A stretch of DNA of 64,000 nt from Stenopsyche tienmushanensis (Eukaryota > Arthropoda > Insecta > Trichoptera > Stenopsychidae), in contig WACJ01000124.1 in assembly GCA_008973525.1 (NCBI GenBank), positions 744,001 through 808,000 on the forward strand, given 5' to 3'. Position 1 is the first letter of the stretch. Each line of letters begins with the position of its first letter. A model generated the notes under the pieces. It did no database searches. It saw nothing but the letters and a program-made list of their open reading frames with translations, and had not been told where the DNA came from. Both the position numbers and the translations under genes were made by a program. This document shows, piece after piece, positions 33,965 to 46,286 of this stretch.

Positions 33965-34320
33965 CCTTAAAGAGGTAAGACACAATGTTGTGTCCGAATT
34001 TTAGTGATTCAGAAAGAGTATTTTTACACGTTGAGCTCGGAGACAGACAGAGAGTGTTTTGTATGCTGAGTTTAGAAAGAAACAGAGACGGAGAGAATAT
34101 CTTGCGTACATCGTCCGATTGTATAGATCGTTAACCCAAATTTATCCACCAATAATGACATGTGAATGATATAATAAATCAATTTCAAGTATATTATTTA
34201 TGTTCACTTGAAGAAATGACCGAATATTGTGTGTTATTTATGTATATACAAGCTTTATACACGCTGCGATGGTCCTGACTGATAAATGGATTTGTACATA
34301 TTATAAATAGCGGACAAACG
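33965..34320 (+). repeat. Dispersed repeat family A, copy 4
   Basis: It starts CTTAAAGAGGTAAGACACAA, then GATTCAGAAAGAGTATTTTTAC, GAGACGGAGAGAATATCTTGCG, ATCGTTAACCCAAATTTATC and an ATACACGCTGCGATGGTCCTG tail. It is orientated opposite to copy 3. Confidence 0.65.
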
Positions 34321-34334
34321 ATTATAGCATCTAA

Positions 34335-34840
34335 GTTTATGATGATTTTAAATTAGATCACTACTTAAATTATTTAGATTAGCGCGTGACCATATGAAAG
34401 CATGGACTTATTTGGGTCAAGATTTGATACGTATTGACCGCTGTAGGTATGTTTTTGTTTATGATTTTGAATTAAAGTGATAAAATCAAAACATATTCGT
34501 AAAAATAGCTTTAAATTCGTATAATGTCTGAGAAATTTGAGGTTTCATCAAAGTGTGTCTGGCTTATTTTTGGCGCAACTGTGATATTTATATCAACCCA
34601 TGTGCTTCTTACTTTATAGTATTTTAGGGGTTATATATATTGACATTTTGATTTGGTGATATTTTATAAATAGGATTCTATTTAATTAGATATTATTTTC
34701 AACAACATAACAGACATTGGTTGAACCAAAAAATATCAATTCGTAGAAGATAGCCAAAAAGTAAAGTGGGTTGTAAATATCGGCTTACAATCATTTTCTC
34801 TCCCAAATTCATTATCCCAAAAAATAGTTTCAGCATAAGA
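34335..34840. other. AT-rich non-coding stretch
   Basis: No gene seen. Confidence 0.4.
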
Positions 34841-34894
34841 TTGAAATTTGTATTCACAATTACCATTCTTCGACATTTTACTCACACTATATAG

Positions 34895-35065
34895 GGAGAA
34901 GAAAGATTCAAAACGGGAGCTTGCTGTAATTCTGGACAAAATTGCTCGACGAAGAGGAGATTGTTCAGTGCTTTCGGAGATTCAAGGTCATTACGTGAGA
35001 ATTGGCAACTCTATTTCAAGAGAGCGTCGCTTCACAAGAATAACACGGAATCTTCAAGACGGAAG
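34895..35065 (+). CDS. Candidate internal exon of an unknown gene
   Basis: A 171-nt segment is bounded by an acceptor-like TTTACTCACACTATATAG (AG at 34893-34894) and a donor GGAAG|GTAATT at 35065/35066. It keeps one frame open across its length. The product is highly charged and protein-like (EKKDSKRELAVILDKIARRR, then LSEIQGHYVRIGN, ERRFTRITRNLQDG). The frame enters after one base of a codon and leaves after two, so the exon is symmetric (171 = 3 x 57). Its base use is clearly less AT-rich than the flanks. No family is recognised and no partner exon was identified. A degraded TE frame is the main alternative. Confidence 0.3.
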
Positions 35066-35074
35066 GTAATTTTC

Positions 35075-35500
35075 GACTTCGGGGTATTTCTCGAATAACT
35101 TCGTTTTAGCTTGATTGTTACAAATTAATCCCATTCATATCTTTATTGCGATAGAATTTCGCATGCTTTATAAGTTAAGCGCCGCGGGGAAAAGTAATGC
35201 TTGATTGTGTATAGATTTCATGTAGGCGCTTCAGGGACGGCTCCCGTATGTATTTCTGTATTTTGGAGAATTCAGTTTTGTTTTGCCTAAGAGAAAATTG
35301 ATGTGTATGTTGGTGGGTTTGGTACAAACGTGGGAGATTGCGATGGTAATAAAGTCTGGATCTATTACATCACCAGTGCGCCAAATGTTATTCATACGTT
35401 TCTTGAATTAAACTGTTATGCAAATACACTTAAGAAACTGAGCACAACTGGGTAAACAGTTAAAATTTAATGAATATATGGCGTTATGATACAGGCTCCA
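35075..35500. other. Gene-free stretch before a tRNA gene
   Basis: A slightly GC-rich patch at 35180-35260 has no ORF. Nothing else is seen. Confidence 0.35.
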
Positions 35501-35505
35501 CAGAA

Positions 35506-35587
35506 GCAGTCGTGGCCGAGCGGTTAAGGCGTCTGACTAGAAATCAGATTCCCTCTGGGAGCGTAGGTTCGAATCCTACCGACTGCG
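35506..35587 (+). tRNA. tRNA-Ser (anticodon AGA)
   Basis: It is identical over 82 nt to the other AGA genes, here on the plus strand. A T5 run at 35591-35595 ends the transcript. No CCA is encoded. Confidence 0.97.
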
Positions 35588-35599
35588 AACTTTTTGGAT

Positions 35600-36130
35600 T
35601 TTACTGTAAACTTAAGCAGGGAACTTCAAGGGATTAAATCTATACATCAAGTCATGAAATCGGTTTCGAATTCTGTTATCATTTTAAAATATGTATAAGT
35701 TGCATCCAAGATTGAGTGGACGCAAACCGCTTTAGCATGTCTTTGACCTACAATCATAAATCCAACCGATGTGTCAACCAACGAACATTCTGTTGGACTT
35801 GCAACTCAATCGTCTTGGGTTCAAATCTACAGGAGGTGTGGCTGACGACCACATTTTTAAAACACATTTTTGCTATGAAAAACAATGTAAAAATGGTTGG
35901 CAATAGTTCCATAAAAGGGATTGTAAAGCCACACAAATAAATCGTCTATAAGGAGTGTTAGGGAAAAAAATATTCATATAAGTTGAATATGACATTCAAA
36001 TTATCATCGAAGAGATTAGGTTTTTAGTCATATCTGAAGGCATTGAAGTTTTAGAAGCTGTTGCTATGCAAAATTAACTATCAAAATCATGAAAAATGTA
36101 TTTTTTCTTCACAATATCAAAACCAGATAA
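35600..36130. other. Gene-free stretch
   Basis: Complementary frames at 35716-35940 show no family. A TTGGGTTCAAATC word at 35816-35828 resembles a pol III B box but lacks an A box upstream. Confidence 0.35.
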
Positions 36131-36139
36131 TCCTAAAAG

Positions 36140-36785
36140 TTTGACTTTGTGTTTTGTAAACGGTAATAGAACAAAATCTTACTTTGATGAAAGAATTAGC
36201 TGAGAAATTCCAATCAATCCATTCAACAATTCATTGACATCTGTATAAAAATGATAAGTTGTTCAAACTAGATTATGGATGCATTACGAATTCTGAGAAC
36301 ATAATCGACGACTGGGTGTCGAAGACTCCTATTATTTTTTTGTTCAAAATCTATTGACAGTGGTGATCAAAATGTGGATTTCCTTTGGACTCCTCTAGAC
36401 TCCTCTGGACTACGTTGGATGGGATGAAGAGCAAAACTATTACTCATATGACAAGAGACGAACTCTGAAAGCTGAAATGATCAGAGGAATATTGTGGTAT
36501 CACCATATTCTACTGATCTGCATCGTCACATTTTTTCGCACTCTTCAAAACCACAATAAGGTTGAATACAAAAAAATATCATTAATAGAGAAATTCATGT
36601 ATTCTGTAGTCCAAAAATATTGAGATTGTATTGATGTTTTTTTGGGACACATATTTGCTAAGATTGTATTTATTTGTGAACAACTTATTTTTATGGCAAT
36701 CAATGGTGAACATATGACGAACCTAAGCCATATATCTGTCCCACATCTATCACAGAAACAGTCACACCTCATTATCAAAACAATG
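36140..36785 (+). pseudogene. Mariner transposase relic 3
   Basis: From 36193 the plus strand reads ELAEKFQSIHSTIH, stop, HLYKNDKLFKLDYGCITN. This matches the helix-turn-helix block LAEKF..SH.TI..HL...GK..KL..W.PHEL of mariner. Near 36511 a second piece reads PYSTDLHRHIF, the PYSPDLAPSDYHLF box carrying the last catalytic Asp; in the next frame come FRTLQNHNK and a C-terminal tail. Many stops and shifts separate them. It is old and inactive. Confidence 0.6.
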
Positions 36786-36789
36786 ACAG

Positions 36790-37080
36790 TGGATACTTTT
36801 TAATACTATTGAACTCCGAATGGATGCACCAAAATTAATATTTATGAAATCTACGGATAAATTCATACATTGCTCGACTACACACATCACAACCCACCAT
36901 CACAGTTTTGACTCGAAAATATTTTTTTTTTAAAAATGCCGCAGAATTTTAAGCTAAACATTATTTGAAACAGCTTTTGTACATTATAAATACTATTTTA
37001 TTTGGGGAAAATGTATACCCCTGAATCTGTTGTATGTATGTGTGTAATTTATCTTCGTCGTTTGGTATAATTCTGTTCCG
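36790..37080. other. AT-rich spacer
   Basis: Nothing supported. Confidence 0.35.
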
Positions 37081-37224
37081 CTGAATTGCTTCAAATTATC
37101 CACACAAAATTGACGCTCCGAGGTGAAAGTTTCCGTCAGTTCCATCTCTTATTTAATTTAAAAATAAACGCTATCCAGCCAAAAAGCCTCCAGGATATGC
37201 CCGACTCTATTAATTTGGGTATAG

Positions 37225-37320
37225 AATTATATCATAGCGGAGGCTCATTTAACCGATTTCCGCTTAACCGAATCGCCGGATTAAGCGACCCTCTTCTCGT
37301 AAATCATATTGACAGATAAT
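37225..37320. mobile_element. Possible pogo/Tigger-type terminus
   Basis: AACCGATTTCCGCTTAACCG and GCCGGATTAAGCGACCC resemble the ends of pogo/Tigger-type elements, which often carry GCTTAACCG/TTAAGCG words. No second end was found. The 77-codon ORF across it (37086-37319) is not recognised. Confidence 0.25.
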
Positions 37321-37329
37321 ATAACAGTA

Positions 37330-39395
37330 AAACGATATGTTTTTATATAGAACATATTACTCATTGCTCATGTTATTGGACGAAATCTTGAAACGCCAAT
37401 TGTGCAGTAGACTGAAAAATAATGTTTTCGTTCAAAAACATATTTATTTTAATTCGCATGGATTGATTTCGACGTCAAATAAGCAAAAATCGCCGAGACT
37501 TTTTGCGAACAATGCCCGCTCAGTCTGACCGAAAATATAGCACTGTTCAAATCGTACTCTGTAAATTTCAGTCAAACGAAATACAATATGGATTACAACA
37601 AAGCTTGAATAATAATTCAAATCGCACATTTTACTTTTGATTCAATTGACTTAATTTGAAGGCTCACAACAAAAACATTTATCGTTTGAAACACTTCCAA
37701 TAATAATTGTACACTTGTTAAATTGCTTCTTTAATAAGCTATTCAATGATTACAATATTATATAGTATTTAATATAAATTGAACTTGAAATATATGATGA
37801 GGATAGGAATAAATTTCCTTTTATTGGATATGCATGTCTACCAATTCTGAAAATATTATTCAAAGGCAATATTTCTTTTCTAACAATTTAGAATAAATTA
37901 ATGATCATGAACCATCATAGAAAAATATTTTGGAATTTATTTATTAGTATACTTCGATTATTATTAGATTGATGCAAAAGTTTTGACGTATGTTTTAGCT
38001 TTTTCAATTATTATTTTTATTAATTCAATGTGAAATATGGTTTTCTTCAAATGCAATAATAGATTTAATCATATCATAGGACATCATACGATTGGAATAT
38101 ATTCTATATACGTATTTGTATAACAATATCAATTTTGATAAAACTATGTATGAGTTTTGTTTTTCCCTTGATATTACTTTTGTGTAGAACATTTTATGAA
38201 ATATAACAAACGTATGAAAACAATATTATTCTGTCTCACGTAGAGTATTAAGAAGAGACAGAAGGAAATGAGCAATAGTGGGGCCCGGGGCGGACTCCAA
38301 GTAAACCGTGGAGCACCAGCAACAACTGCGAACAATTGCCCAGAACTTTGTCCTGCATAAAACCGAGAAGACAGAGTTGGCCAACCAATTTGTCATATTT
38401 AAATAATGAATTTAAATCGAAACTATTTTGGCGCATACACTTGCGCGAATTGTATTACGCTGAAGATTCAGAATGAAATTTGGAGCAGTGTTGAGTAAAT
38501 TCTGAAAATCTATGTGGCGATGAGTGAAAGGGTTTAAAATTAATTGAGTTTAAGGACTCACGGTTTAAGGACCGAATAAAGTACACGCTCTAATCCGTTA
38601 AAATGGTTTGCTGTTCAAGCAATGTCGATGACGCGTGACCGCGAATAAATTTCACACAAACAAAAGGTTGACGATTGCTATTAAAGGATACCCTCTTGTA
38701 TTACAATCTTCGAGCGGTCTAGGAAAGCTTTTGAGTGGTTCTCTCTCGGTACACATTGGTGTGTGTTTCACCGCGAGGAAAGCCTTAAGAAGTCCGTTTA
38801 TACTTAAATATGAACAGTTTCTCCCCTATTGGAAGTGCAATTACACAGGCTATTATCATATAGCTAGGCGATTATATTGTAATTGTAACATATACTGCGT
38901 TTTACATCTATACCGTTTCAATATCAGTCGAGGGGTTAATTAAGCCCTAGAGCCTGAGTGCACCTGGTTTCGTTCGTACCTGATGTTGGATTCAGATGGC
39001 ATTAATCAACGAGGGCTGAACCCTTCACTCCACCATCGGTACAAGTAAAAACACTCAACGAGCCTCATTCACAACTCCAACATCGCTCCCGAAACTCCCT
39101 GCTCTGACTCCGAGCTTCCTGATTTGTAAGTTCATTCGTGTTTGTCTCATTCATCATTCAATGCACTCGTTATAAGGTGAATACAAAGTTGGTGCGATTC
39201 TATCATTTCGCTCGAGTTGGGGGAATTTATCAAACGATTATTTGTTTTGCGCCCATGTAACTTAATTAAGAATGAAACTGAATTAAAATTAATTCATTTT
39301 CATATGCGGAATTAAATGCAGTATTTAATTTTTGGCATAATAAAATATAATCTATTTGATTTGAAACCCACAAACAACGATATTTTTCCGATATC
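37330..39395. other. Mostly gene-free stretch
   Basis: A terminus-like GATTGATGCAAAAGTTTTGACG at 37970-37991 resembles the mariner ends at 52662 and 53671, alone. A GC-richer frame at 38248-38436 (minus) and one at 38635-38943 (plus, 102 codons) are unrecognised. The remainder is AT-rich. Confidence 0.35.
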
Positions 39396-39399
39396 ATTA

Positions 39400-40017
39400 T
39401 GACTCAATCCCGAAAAATTCGGTCGCTTGGAAACAGTGGCGTAACTACTAATTGGTGAGCTTAGGCGACGCCTAGGAGTAGTAACTGTCTAATCTATGTA
39501 TACTTATATACAGTACAAATATGTTTTTCAAATTGTTATATTAACTTTTCCCTACCGGTGATGTATTTACTACACCTCGACTCTAATAATGGGAATATCG
39601 ATATGAAATATAATAGATACGGGATTCAGATTTTTTGTATTCGTTCATAATATAATTACGAATCTCATCAAAGTATTATGGTATGTAAGTATTCATCTGC
39701 AGCGAAGGAAATAAATAATTTTGTCGGTAAATCGCTAATTTGCGAGTTTTAGTCCGTAACGAAAATGGGGGTTCGTGCGGTGATCAAGACAAACTAGCAT
39801 TTAAATATCTGATGACGATACCTCCAACGAGTGTAGAGGCTGAGGGTGCATTTTCAGCAGCAGGTTGCATGGCTACCAAAATCAGATCCAGACTAAATGA
39901 CGAAACACTCGATGTTTATTTTCTTATTAGTAATTTTTGATGAAATTTATCAATGTAATTTCTTAAACTATTAAAAATCCCGAAATCGAAATTTTTAGCT
40001 CGGGATTGGATTCGTTA
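39400..40017 (+). mobile_element. hAT element, copy 3, with transposase dimerisation domain
   Basis: It aligns with copies 1 and 2 from TCGCTTGGAAACAGTGGC. Its right end, CGGGATTGGATTCGTTA, is the mutated family terminus (TAGGGAATCCAATCCCG reversed). The left terminus is lost. Confidence 0.7.
39740..39940 (+). pseudogene. hAT transposase C-terminal (dimerisation) fragment
   Basis: The open frame includes LAFKYLMTIPPTSVEAEGAFS, AAGCMATKIRSRLNDETLD and a short tail. This is the hAT C-terminal dimerisation domain; relatives have ...SVEAERAFSAAG...R..L.......L. The usual Arg after VEAE is Gly here. It is about 45 domain residues of a protein normally 500-700 long, with no DDE catalytic part. The related decayed copy is at 16761-16900. 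Confidence 0.75.
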
Positions 40018-40019
40018 CA

Positions 40020-42890
40020 GAGAAGCATATACATATACAAAAAAGACAGGGTTTATTTAATTTAAATTATTTTGTTGCGTTAAATTCAAGTCAATATTGT
40101 TATTTTTTGCTCATTTTGTTAATGTTCTTGAAGAAAACCCTGGATAAAAATGTAAATTTTCCTATTTCTGTATTTTTTCTGGGTACTCACAAGAGTGCAA
40201 TTGCTTTTAGTGAAACTGAATGCAAGACATATTGATGCCGGGTGGAAAACAGACTATTTATCAATGACTAAGGGATTTGAATGCTTTTATGTAATTTGGT
40301 CTAATGCATATGTATATTTTATTATATAAATGGGTTTTGAATGATGATTTTGGTTATATTATTTCACACTTAGTATATTGCATAAATGCATTAGGAGAAA
40401 TTAGATTTTATAAATTCACACAAAAAATCATTGGCGGGCTTCAATTCATGCAGCACTCTTTGATTGATATAAAAAAATGTCACTTACAGCTATATATACC
40501 ACTTAATTTATAACTGAAGTAATATATTTATATGAAGGAAACAGATGTTTGATATTTCATTATATATAATTCTCGGATATGATGATTTGTCAGCGCAATA
40601 AAAGACATTTCCAATGTTTGCTGCCATATTTCTTTTCGGCCTTTCATCGATTCCCTCTCGTTATTTCTTCGCGTTATGACGCAATCATCAGGTAACTAAT
40701 GGACAAAAATGATTGATTCTAATTGGACAAGTTATCAAAGTTTCCATCTCAACTACTCGCAGACATAATTCGATGAATTTCGGTGAAAAAGTTTACTGCT
40801 CCCTTTAATCATTAAGACGTAACGAAAAGTTATTCTTGTCCAATTTCGCAAAGTTTTCCCAATTGGATACGCATTGTTCGATTTTTTTTCCTCGGAAAAG
40901 TAGAACATTGACAATGAACACTTCATCGAGTGCCCTTTACCTTCTCGTAAGTCGAGTAGAAACTTGGTCATTTAATTTATCCCGTTAGTGAAATTAAATA
41001 AATCTCCGAGAACTCTAATTGATTCATTCGTACAAACTTGGTGAATAAACACGAGATTCCGAATAAAAGTTCGGCGAGTAATTTCTTTTATTCTCCTGTT
41101 TAAGCAACGTTGAGCTTTGTGGTGTTTTACGAGAGGCATTCACGAGCCTATCGATTATAAAGAATAATTAATCAAAAATATACGTTTACGCATGGTGTCA
41201 ATCCCAAAATGTTTTTGCCGCACCTCTCATTTCCATTACATTGAAGTATTTGAATGTAGTCTCAAATTACTTCAAAAGCAATTGAAATATGTAGATGATG
41301 CTTACTTTACAACCAGTAAAAGCTTTTCTCGCAGCGTTGTATTCAAAGCATTATACATACGAGAATAAATCAAAAACCAACAAGATTAACATGCTACATT
41401 AAGTTGGTAAAAAAGTTCAGATTGATATTTTCCAAATTTTCAAATTTGATACATAAGCAAAATGGCACGATATCATACATAAAAACAATAAAATTACCAT
41501 ATGATGACACTATAAGAATAATAATCGAATACGATATGCATAAAAAGTCAACTTTTAAAGAAATTAATTGTTCATGTATGCATGAATATTGTCTTTAAAT
41601 TCCACATTTCTTGGGCCAAAATGCATCAACGCATGAAATTTTGTTTTTCAGTGTATGAAAATGTATCAACCTCTTCATTTTCAGATTCAAGAATTATTAA
41701 TATTTAGGTTCTGGCTAATTTAAAATCAATCGACTTGTCAAATTGAACGTTTTCTTTCATTAATCGTACATTTAAGCTGTTCAAAAATCAGATATATAAT
41801 CCAAAAATGCCTGATAGATTTATATTCAATTTTGAGTTTATTGATTTAGCCTACCAACACTGATGACACGATCGCCTGAAATTCACATAGCGCTCGTGGT
41901 ATTATTATAGCAAAAAATAATTAATTAAATGGTGAAACATAGCCGATGAAGATCGATCATGAAAACATGGCTTTCGTAGAAAGAAAAGCAATTAACTTAT
42001 TTTTCGCGATCAATTTGATATCCGGGCATTTCATCGCATCCATTACCTGATTGCTTCGCCCGAGGTGTGCCATTCGGATATATTAAATTACACGGAATGC
42101 TAATAGGAAAGTTTTAATTGCCGGGACGCGAAAGGGATGCGGTGTTTGATGTCAGTTTTTGGCGTTTGCCAAAAAAATGTCATAATGCCTTCACTTAAGT
42201 GTCAGGGTTGAAGAAGAAGGGTTTTTTGGGGTCGGGAAGTAATTACACACTTGCTCATCAGTGAGCTCGGAGACGGTTACCCCCTGTCTAATTAGGCAAA
42301 CATGCCTCGTTTAGCGCTCTCTTACCCCCGGGGCAGAAACGAGTTCCATCAACGGTGCACGCGTTTCCCGTCAAATATAAGTTGGGAATAGTTGAGGAAA
42401 TATCACGCATCATCAGTGAGAAAAATATTAATATGAATTTATCATTAATAATACGTTATTTTGCTTATGTATGGAAAATTATATAAAAACTAATCCACCA
42501 AGGTCGACTAAATATAAAATTAACATTAAAAGTACCATACCAGTCGAAATGGCCGGTACATAATACAATTTTATTTTAAAAATCCTACTCTATGTAATTT
42601 TCACCCCTATAATGATGATTAATGTTTAAGAAGTAATAAGTTTCCCTTATATTGTCTATTTAAGATACATAATATCTAAAATACTCAGAATAGCCACAAA
42701 CCCGTAGTAAGCAGGACGATAAACTCTTTTAATCTGAAGTCAGATCCAAATGTATTCGTATAAATATGGTATTAAATTTGGGCTGGCATTTAATGGTTCA
42801 GACTAAGTATTTGGCAAATAAGTTTTCTCATTTAGGAAAGGGGTAACATCACAACCCCTAAGTGAATTTACAGAACTCAAACTTATCGAA
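40020..42890. other. Gene-free stretch with two GC-balanced islands
   Basis: Islands at about 40580-41160 and 41870-42400 are less AT-rich and have no repeat match in the window. They lack ORFs but contain several TAATTG/TTAATT/ATCAAT-type words, as bound by homeodomain proteins. They could be distal enhancers. The rest is AT-rich and empty. Confidence 0.35.
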
Positions 42891-42939
42891 CCATATATTA
42901 TGAAGAGAAGAACCTTAAAAAATTACAATGCCATCCAAA

Positions 42940-43090
42940 TTACTATAAAAACAACCCCACTGGTTGGAACTGTACGCAAAAATAAAATCCTAATATTATG
43001 GCTTATTTTACATCATAGTTCTACATATCGAATGGGATTATTCTTACAATTTACAAAAGCATGCAATTGCATAAGACCAAATTTAACATA
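42940..43090 (+). pseudogene. Possible piggyBac-type transposase scrap
   Basis: Within the frame 42900-43091 the text ITIKTTPLVGTVRKNKILI recalls the piggyBac segment TLVGT.RKNKKEIP. Nothing else of the transposase (the catalytic Asp residues or the C-terminal Cys-rich finger) is visible, so the call is weak. Confidence 0.25.
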
Positions 43091-43099
43091 GATATTGCA

Positions 43100-43550
43100 G
43101 ACCAAATTGCAAATATTGTATCAGAATCAAGAATATGGCATAAACGTCTGGATCTTATACAAGAAAATAATAGCTAGTTGAAACATCAAATTTATAAGTG
43201 ATTTGATGTTTCAATTATCAAACAAATTTGACGCTGAAAATGTAGAACCATGGATAAAATCATCAGATAATAATGTTCAAATAACTTAAAAGAACTCACC
43301 TTTTCCCACATCATTGCTTTGGCAATCAGTATAAGAAGAATATCTCTCAAATAGGAAAAAAATCTCATAACATATGTTTCAAATTTGTCTATAGAATCAA
43401 TCGTTATCGATTTGTTACGACTCAAAGGTTAAATTTTCATTATATCTCTCTAGACCCAATAAAAAAATATTTTCCTATTTGTGCGAATCGTACCTGTGTC
43501 TCCCTTTAAGGGTAAGGGCAAACAGGATGAAACGATAACTAGATAATAAA
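43100..43550. other. AT-rich non-coding stretch
   Basis: Only a 77-codon minus frame (43192-43425) without motifs. Confidence 0.35.
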
Positions 43551-43559
43551 AAATATATA

Positions 43560-44680
43560 TTTCATGCTATGGAGGGCGGCCGGGGGGTGGATTTAGATAG
43601 GTGAGGGTGGAAAACTCCATCTCGCAAACCCGGTTAAGCGTCGCCGAAAGCGAGCGTCTACGTCGCGAACGGTAAATTGAATCACTGTCGGGAATTAGGC
43701 GTTCCTGGTTCGCGTCCCGGAGGATGCCTCCGGCATTACAGAGCTGTCAACTACCTGCTGATTACACCGAGACGAGCGCGAAAGCCTTCCAGCTGACCTT
43801 ATAATTAGTTCGTGTCGAACGACACCGCCAACGTACGCCCAACCACCCTGATATAACAACGTCTATTGCCTCTTTTTATAGACGCATCCCTTTTAAAGCG
43901 CGAATTACTCTAATTACCACGCCGGATTGGGCACTCGTGAACTGTAATTTTTATTGTCCTTCGTGGTCATCGCCTGAGAAAATTGTGTTATCTCCGATGA
44001 GAAAATTTTGCTATATATTTGTGGATTAAGTTTCTAACCGAGTGTGTATGGCTTCCAACCTTTATTTTTATTTTAGAATTTACATCTCCAATAAATTTAA
44101 TCCCTTCGTAATTCCAAATGGTACTGTAATAATAATTTGGCGAATTGATTCAGGTATTGTGTAAGTTTCGAAACAAATATTTGTCTTGTGTACCGCTGAA
44201 GGGTACTGAGGTTGAACAATATTCTGCACAAAGGCTTCCACGAAAATCGAATCCGATTCAGGGTTTTATTACTCGTTTTAATTAAACCTGGACTCGGATC
44301 AGATAAATTGTGTAAGGATTTCGTCCATTAAATAGATTATAGGCATAGAACATCCTGGCATTATATTAAAAAGGACGACGGCCGTCGGTAGTCAGTCAAT
44401 CACCACGTGAAAAATTCACGTGTGCTCAAAAATCCCGGCTAATCTGGTTACGAGCGAAAATGCTCTCTCCCATAACTCAGTTAATCTCATCCCACGGGAG
44501 AGTTAAAAAAATCGTGAGAATTTTACGTAAAACGACCCACCCGTGGAATCTAATTAAAGTTTACGTAATTAAACGCTTTAGGAGCAAAATTGAAATTCGT
44601 TTAACTTATCAAATAATTTCAGCTTCAACGCGTCCATTGAATAAATGTTATATTTCGGAACAATAATGAAATGTGGTTAG
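43560..44680. promoter_or_regulatory. Candidate cis-regulatory island
   Basis: About 1.1 kb of GC-balanced, CpG-containing sequence sits inside AT-rich DNA. It has no long frame and no repeat partner in the window. It holds paired CACGTG E-boxes (44404 and 44417), several TAATTA-type sites and a TTACG-rich stretch near 44520-44580. I infer regulatory or conserved non-coding DNA; an unrecognised old element is the alternative. Confidence 0.3.
44404..44422. promoter_or_regulatory. Tandem CACGTG E-boxes, 7-nt spacing, in a palindrome
   Basis: CACGTGAA (44404-44411) and TTCACGTG (44415-44422) are exact inverse repeats around AAA. This gives two CACGTG sites separated by 7 nt. CACGTG binds bHLH factors (Myc/Max, MITF/USF, CLOCK/CYCLE). 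The 6-7 nt spacing is that described for tandem clock E-boxes. Confidence 0.4.
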
Positions 44681-44689
44681 TAGTTTCAG

Positions 44690-45390
44690 ATATAATATCT
44701 AAAAAGCGAAAGTTTAAAATAACATTTGCGAATGACATTCTACAGTCTAAACATGTCTGAGGAGAACTTTTGAATACCAACGAATGTATTTGATCATTGC
44801 TCAAACTATATACACAATTATGTGAATTGTATGAAATACGAATTCTATACACAATTTACATCAATCCATCAATAAAATTATGTTCAAAAGACTTTAAATA
44901 ATAAAAATATTAAAGCTAACAATTATTTCACGTGAAATGTCTGATTTTGTAAGACCGAAATAAAGTTCTATAATTAATTGAAAAGCTTTATTCCTCGAAA
45001 CGAGCATGATATATATGATATATTGATCGCATGTTGCTAACACTCACGAAAAATGAAAATTTCATTTCTCTAAATTTTAAGCTAAGAATTCCCTGAAGTA
45101 GTAATTACAATTTACGTTGTTATGGCACTCATTTTGTTGCTAAGCCTTGAAATTATTGAAACTCAAAGAATCAGACGAATTTGTAGAAAACAATGACTAA
45201 ATTCAGACTAAATATTGTGGAAGAATAAAAGCATAATATTTGAGTTCCAGCTATAAAACCAAGATACTTATTGAACAAAAAAGGGACTATTTATATTATG
45301 CTTATTAGATTTAATTTATGCACAACCAATTGATCGAATTATTTTTATTGGGATCCAACCAATCTCGCAAATTATAAATATAGTCTCGTT
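44690..45390. other. AT-rich non-coding stretch
   Basis: Nothing supported beyond short frames. Confidence 0.4.
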
Positions 45391-45393
45391 ATA

Positions 45394-46035
45394 AAAATAT
45401 CATAGTGCAGCCACTGACAGTCCACTACAGAACTATGTGCCTCTTCAATATCCATTCACAGGAAGGGGTTACATCCATCTCGTCTGTATCATACATTCAC
45501 CTCCTTATTCGCTCGATATTGAAGGTAGCATTACCACCGAGTTTCATATCGAACACTCACCCAGCGGGTATCCTGAATGGAGTATTGACGAACAATTTCG
45601 CGATCGTCTCGATAGGGAGTGTGGGAGGTTTGTAAAGACTGAGTAGTTTACTTCGAGAGACAGTAGAAAACTAGTCTAGACGATCTTTTTGATTTTACTG
45701 GAAAAGGCTTTCTGTGTGTGCAGAGCGTTCAGTCCATCCTTTCCTCGCTAGGGTGTTGCCGGGGTAGGGTGAAGACAGACATGACGCTTAAGTGCATCTC
45801 GGATTCGCTCCTACACCAACTGAAAGTGTCCCCGTCCACGTGTAACATCCAGATATCAGATATCAACGATTGGACCGCGAGACTAGTTGTGTAAGTTTGA
45901 CTTCTGATCTTAGTGTTCTTACGTTGATGTGACAATAGAAAGTAGATTTGTGCGAGTATTTGTTAATTCACTTACCTTGGAAGCTTGATTTTTTATGGTC
46001 TTACTTGCGTTATTATCCTTGTTGCAGTTCATTTC
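45394..46035 (-). mobile_element. RTE-like retroelement 3' region / derived SINE, copy a
   Basis: Reading leftwards on the minus strand, it ends in TCTGTAGTGGACTGTCAGTGG and CTGCACTATGATA. It shares its full length with the copy starting at 46287 but skips about 700 bp of that copy's interior. The right part (45868-46035) corresponds to 47462-47640. Confidence 0.55.
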
Positions 46036-46039
46036 AAGT

Positions 46040-46280
46040 TTATAAAAAATATAATCTTAAGTAAGTAAAGGTTTTTTTCAACAATTGGACGCGTAAAATT
46101 GATAAAAAATCGGACATTTCATATGAAAACACCTGATCTCAATAAATTTGAATGATTCAGATCTTTGATGCGTTTCATTAAAGTTTTTATGTCATTTGTT
46201 AGTCATTGAAGTGATCAAAATAAATAACATAACAAATGGTTGATGTTAAAAGATATTTTTGAACAGGATATAAAATATAT
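46040..46280. other. AT-rich spacer between retroelement copies
   Basis: No gene; ends in a (TA)n run at about 46274-46287. Confidence 0.4.
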
Positions 46281-46286
46281 ATATAT

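Noticed and set aside
35716..35940. Possible tRNA-derived SINE from a B-box-like word at 35816
   Set aside because: No A box at the right distance, no second copy and no poly-A or simple tail.
43681..43740. GGTTCGCGTCCCGG resembling a tRNA T arm
   Set aside because: No A box, anticodon arm or acceptor pairing can be formed around it.
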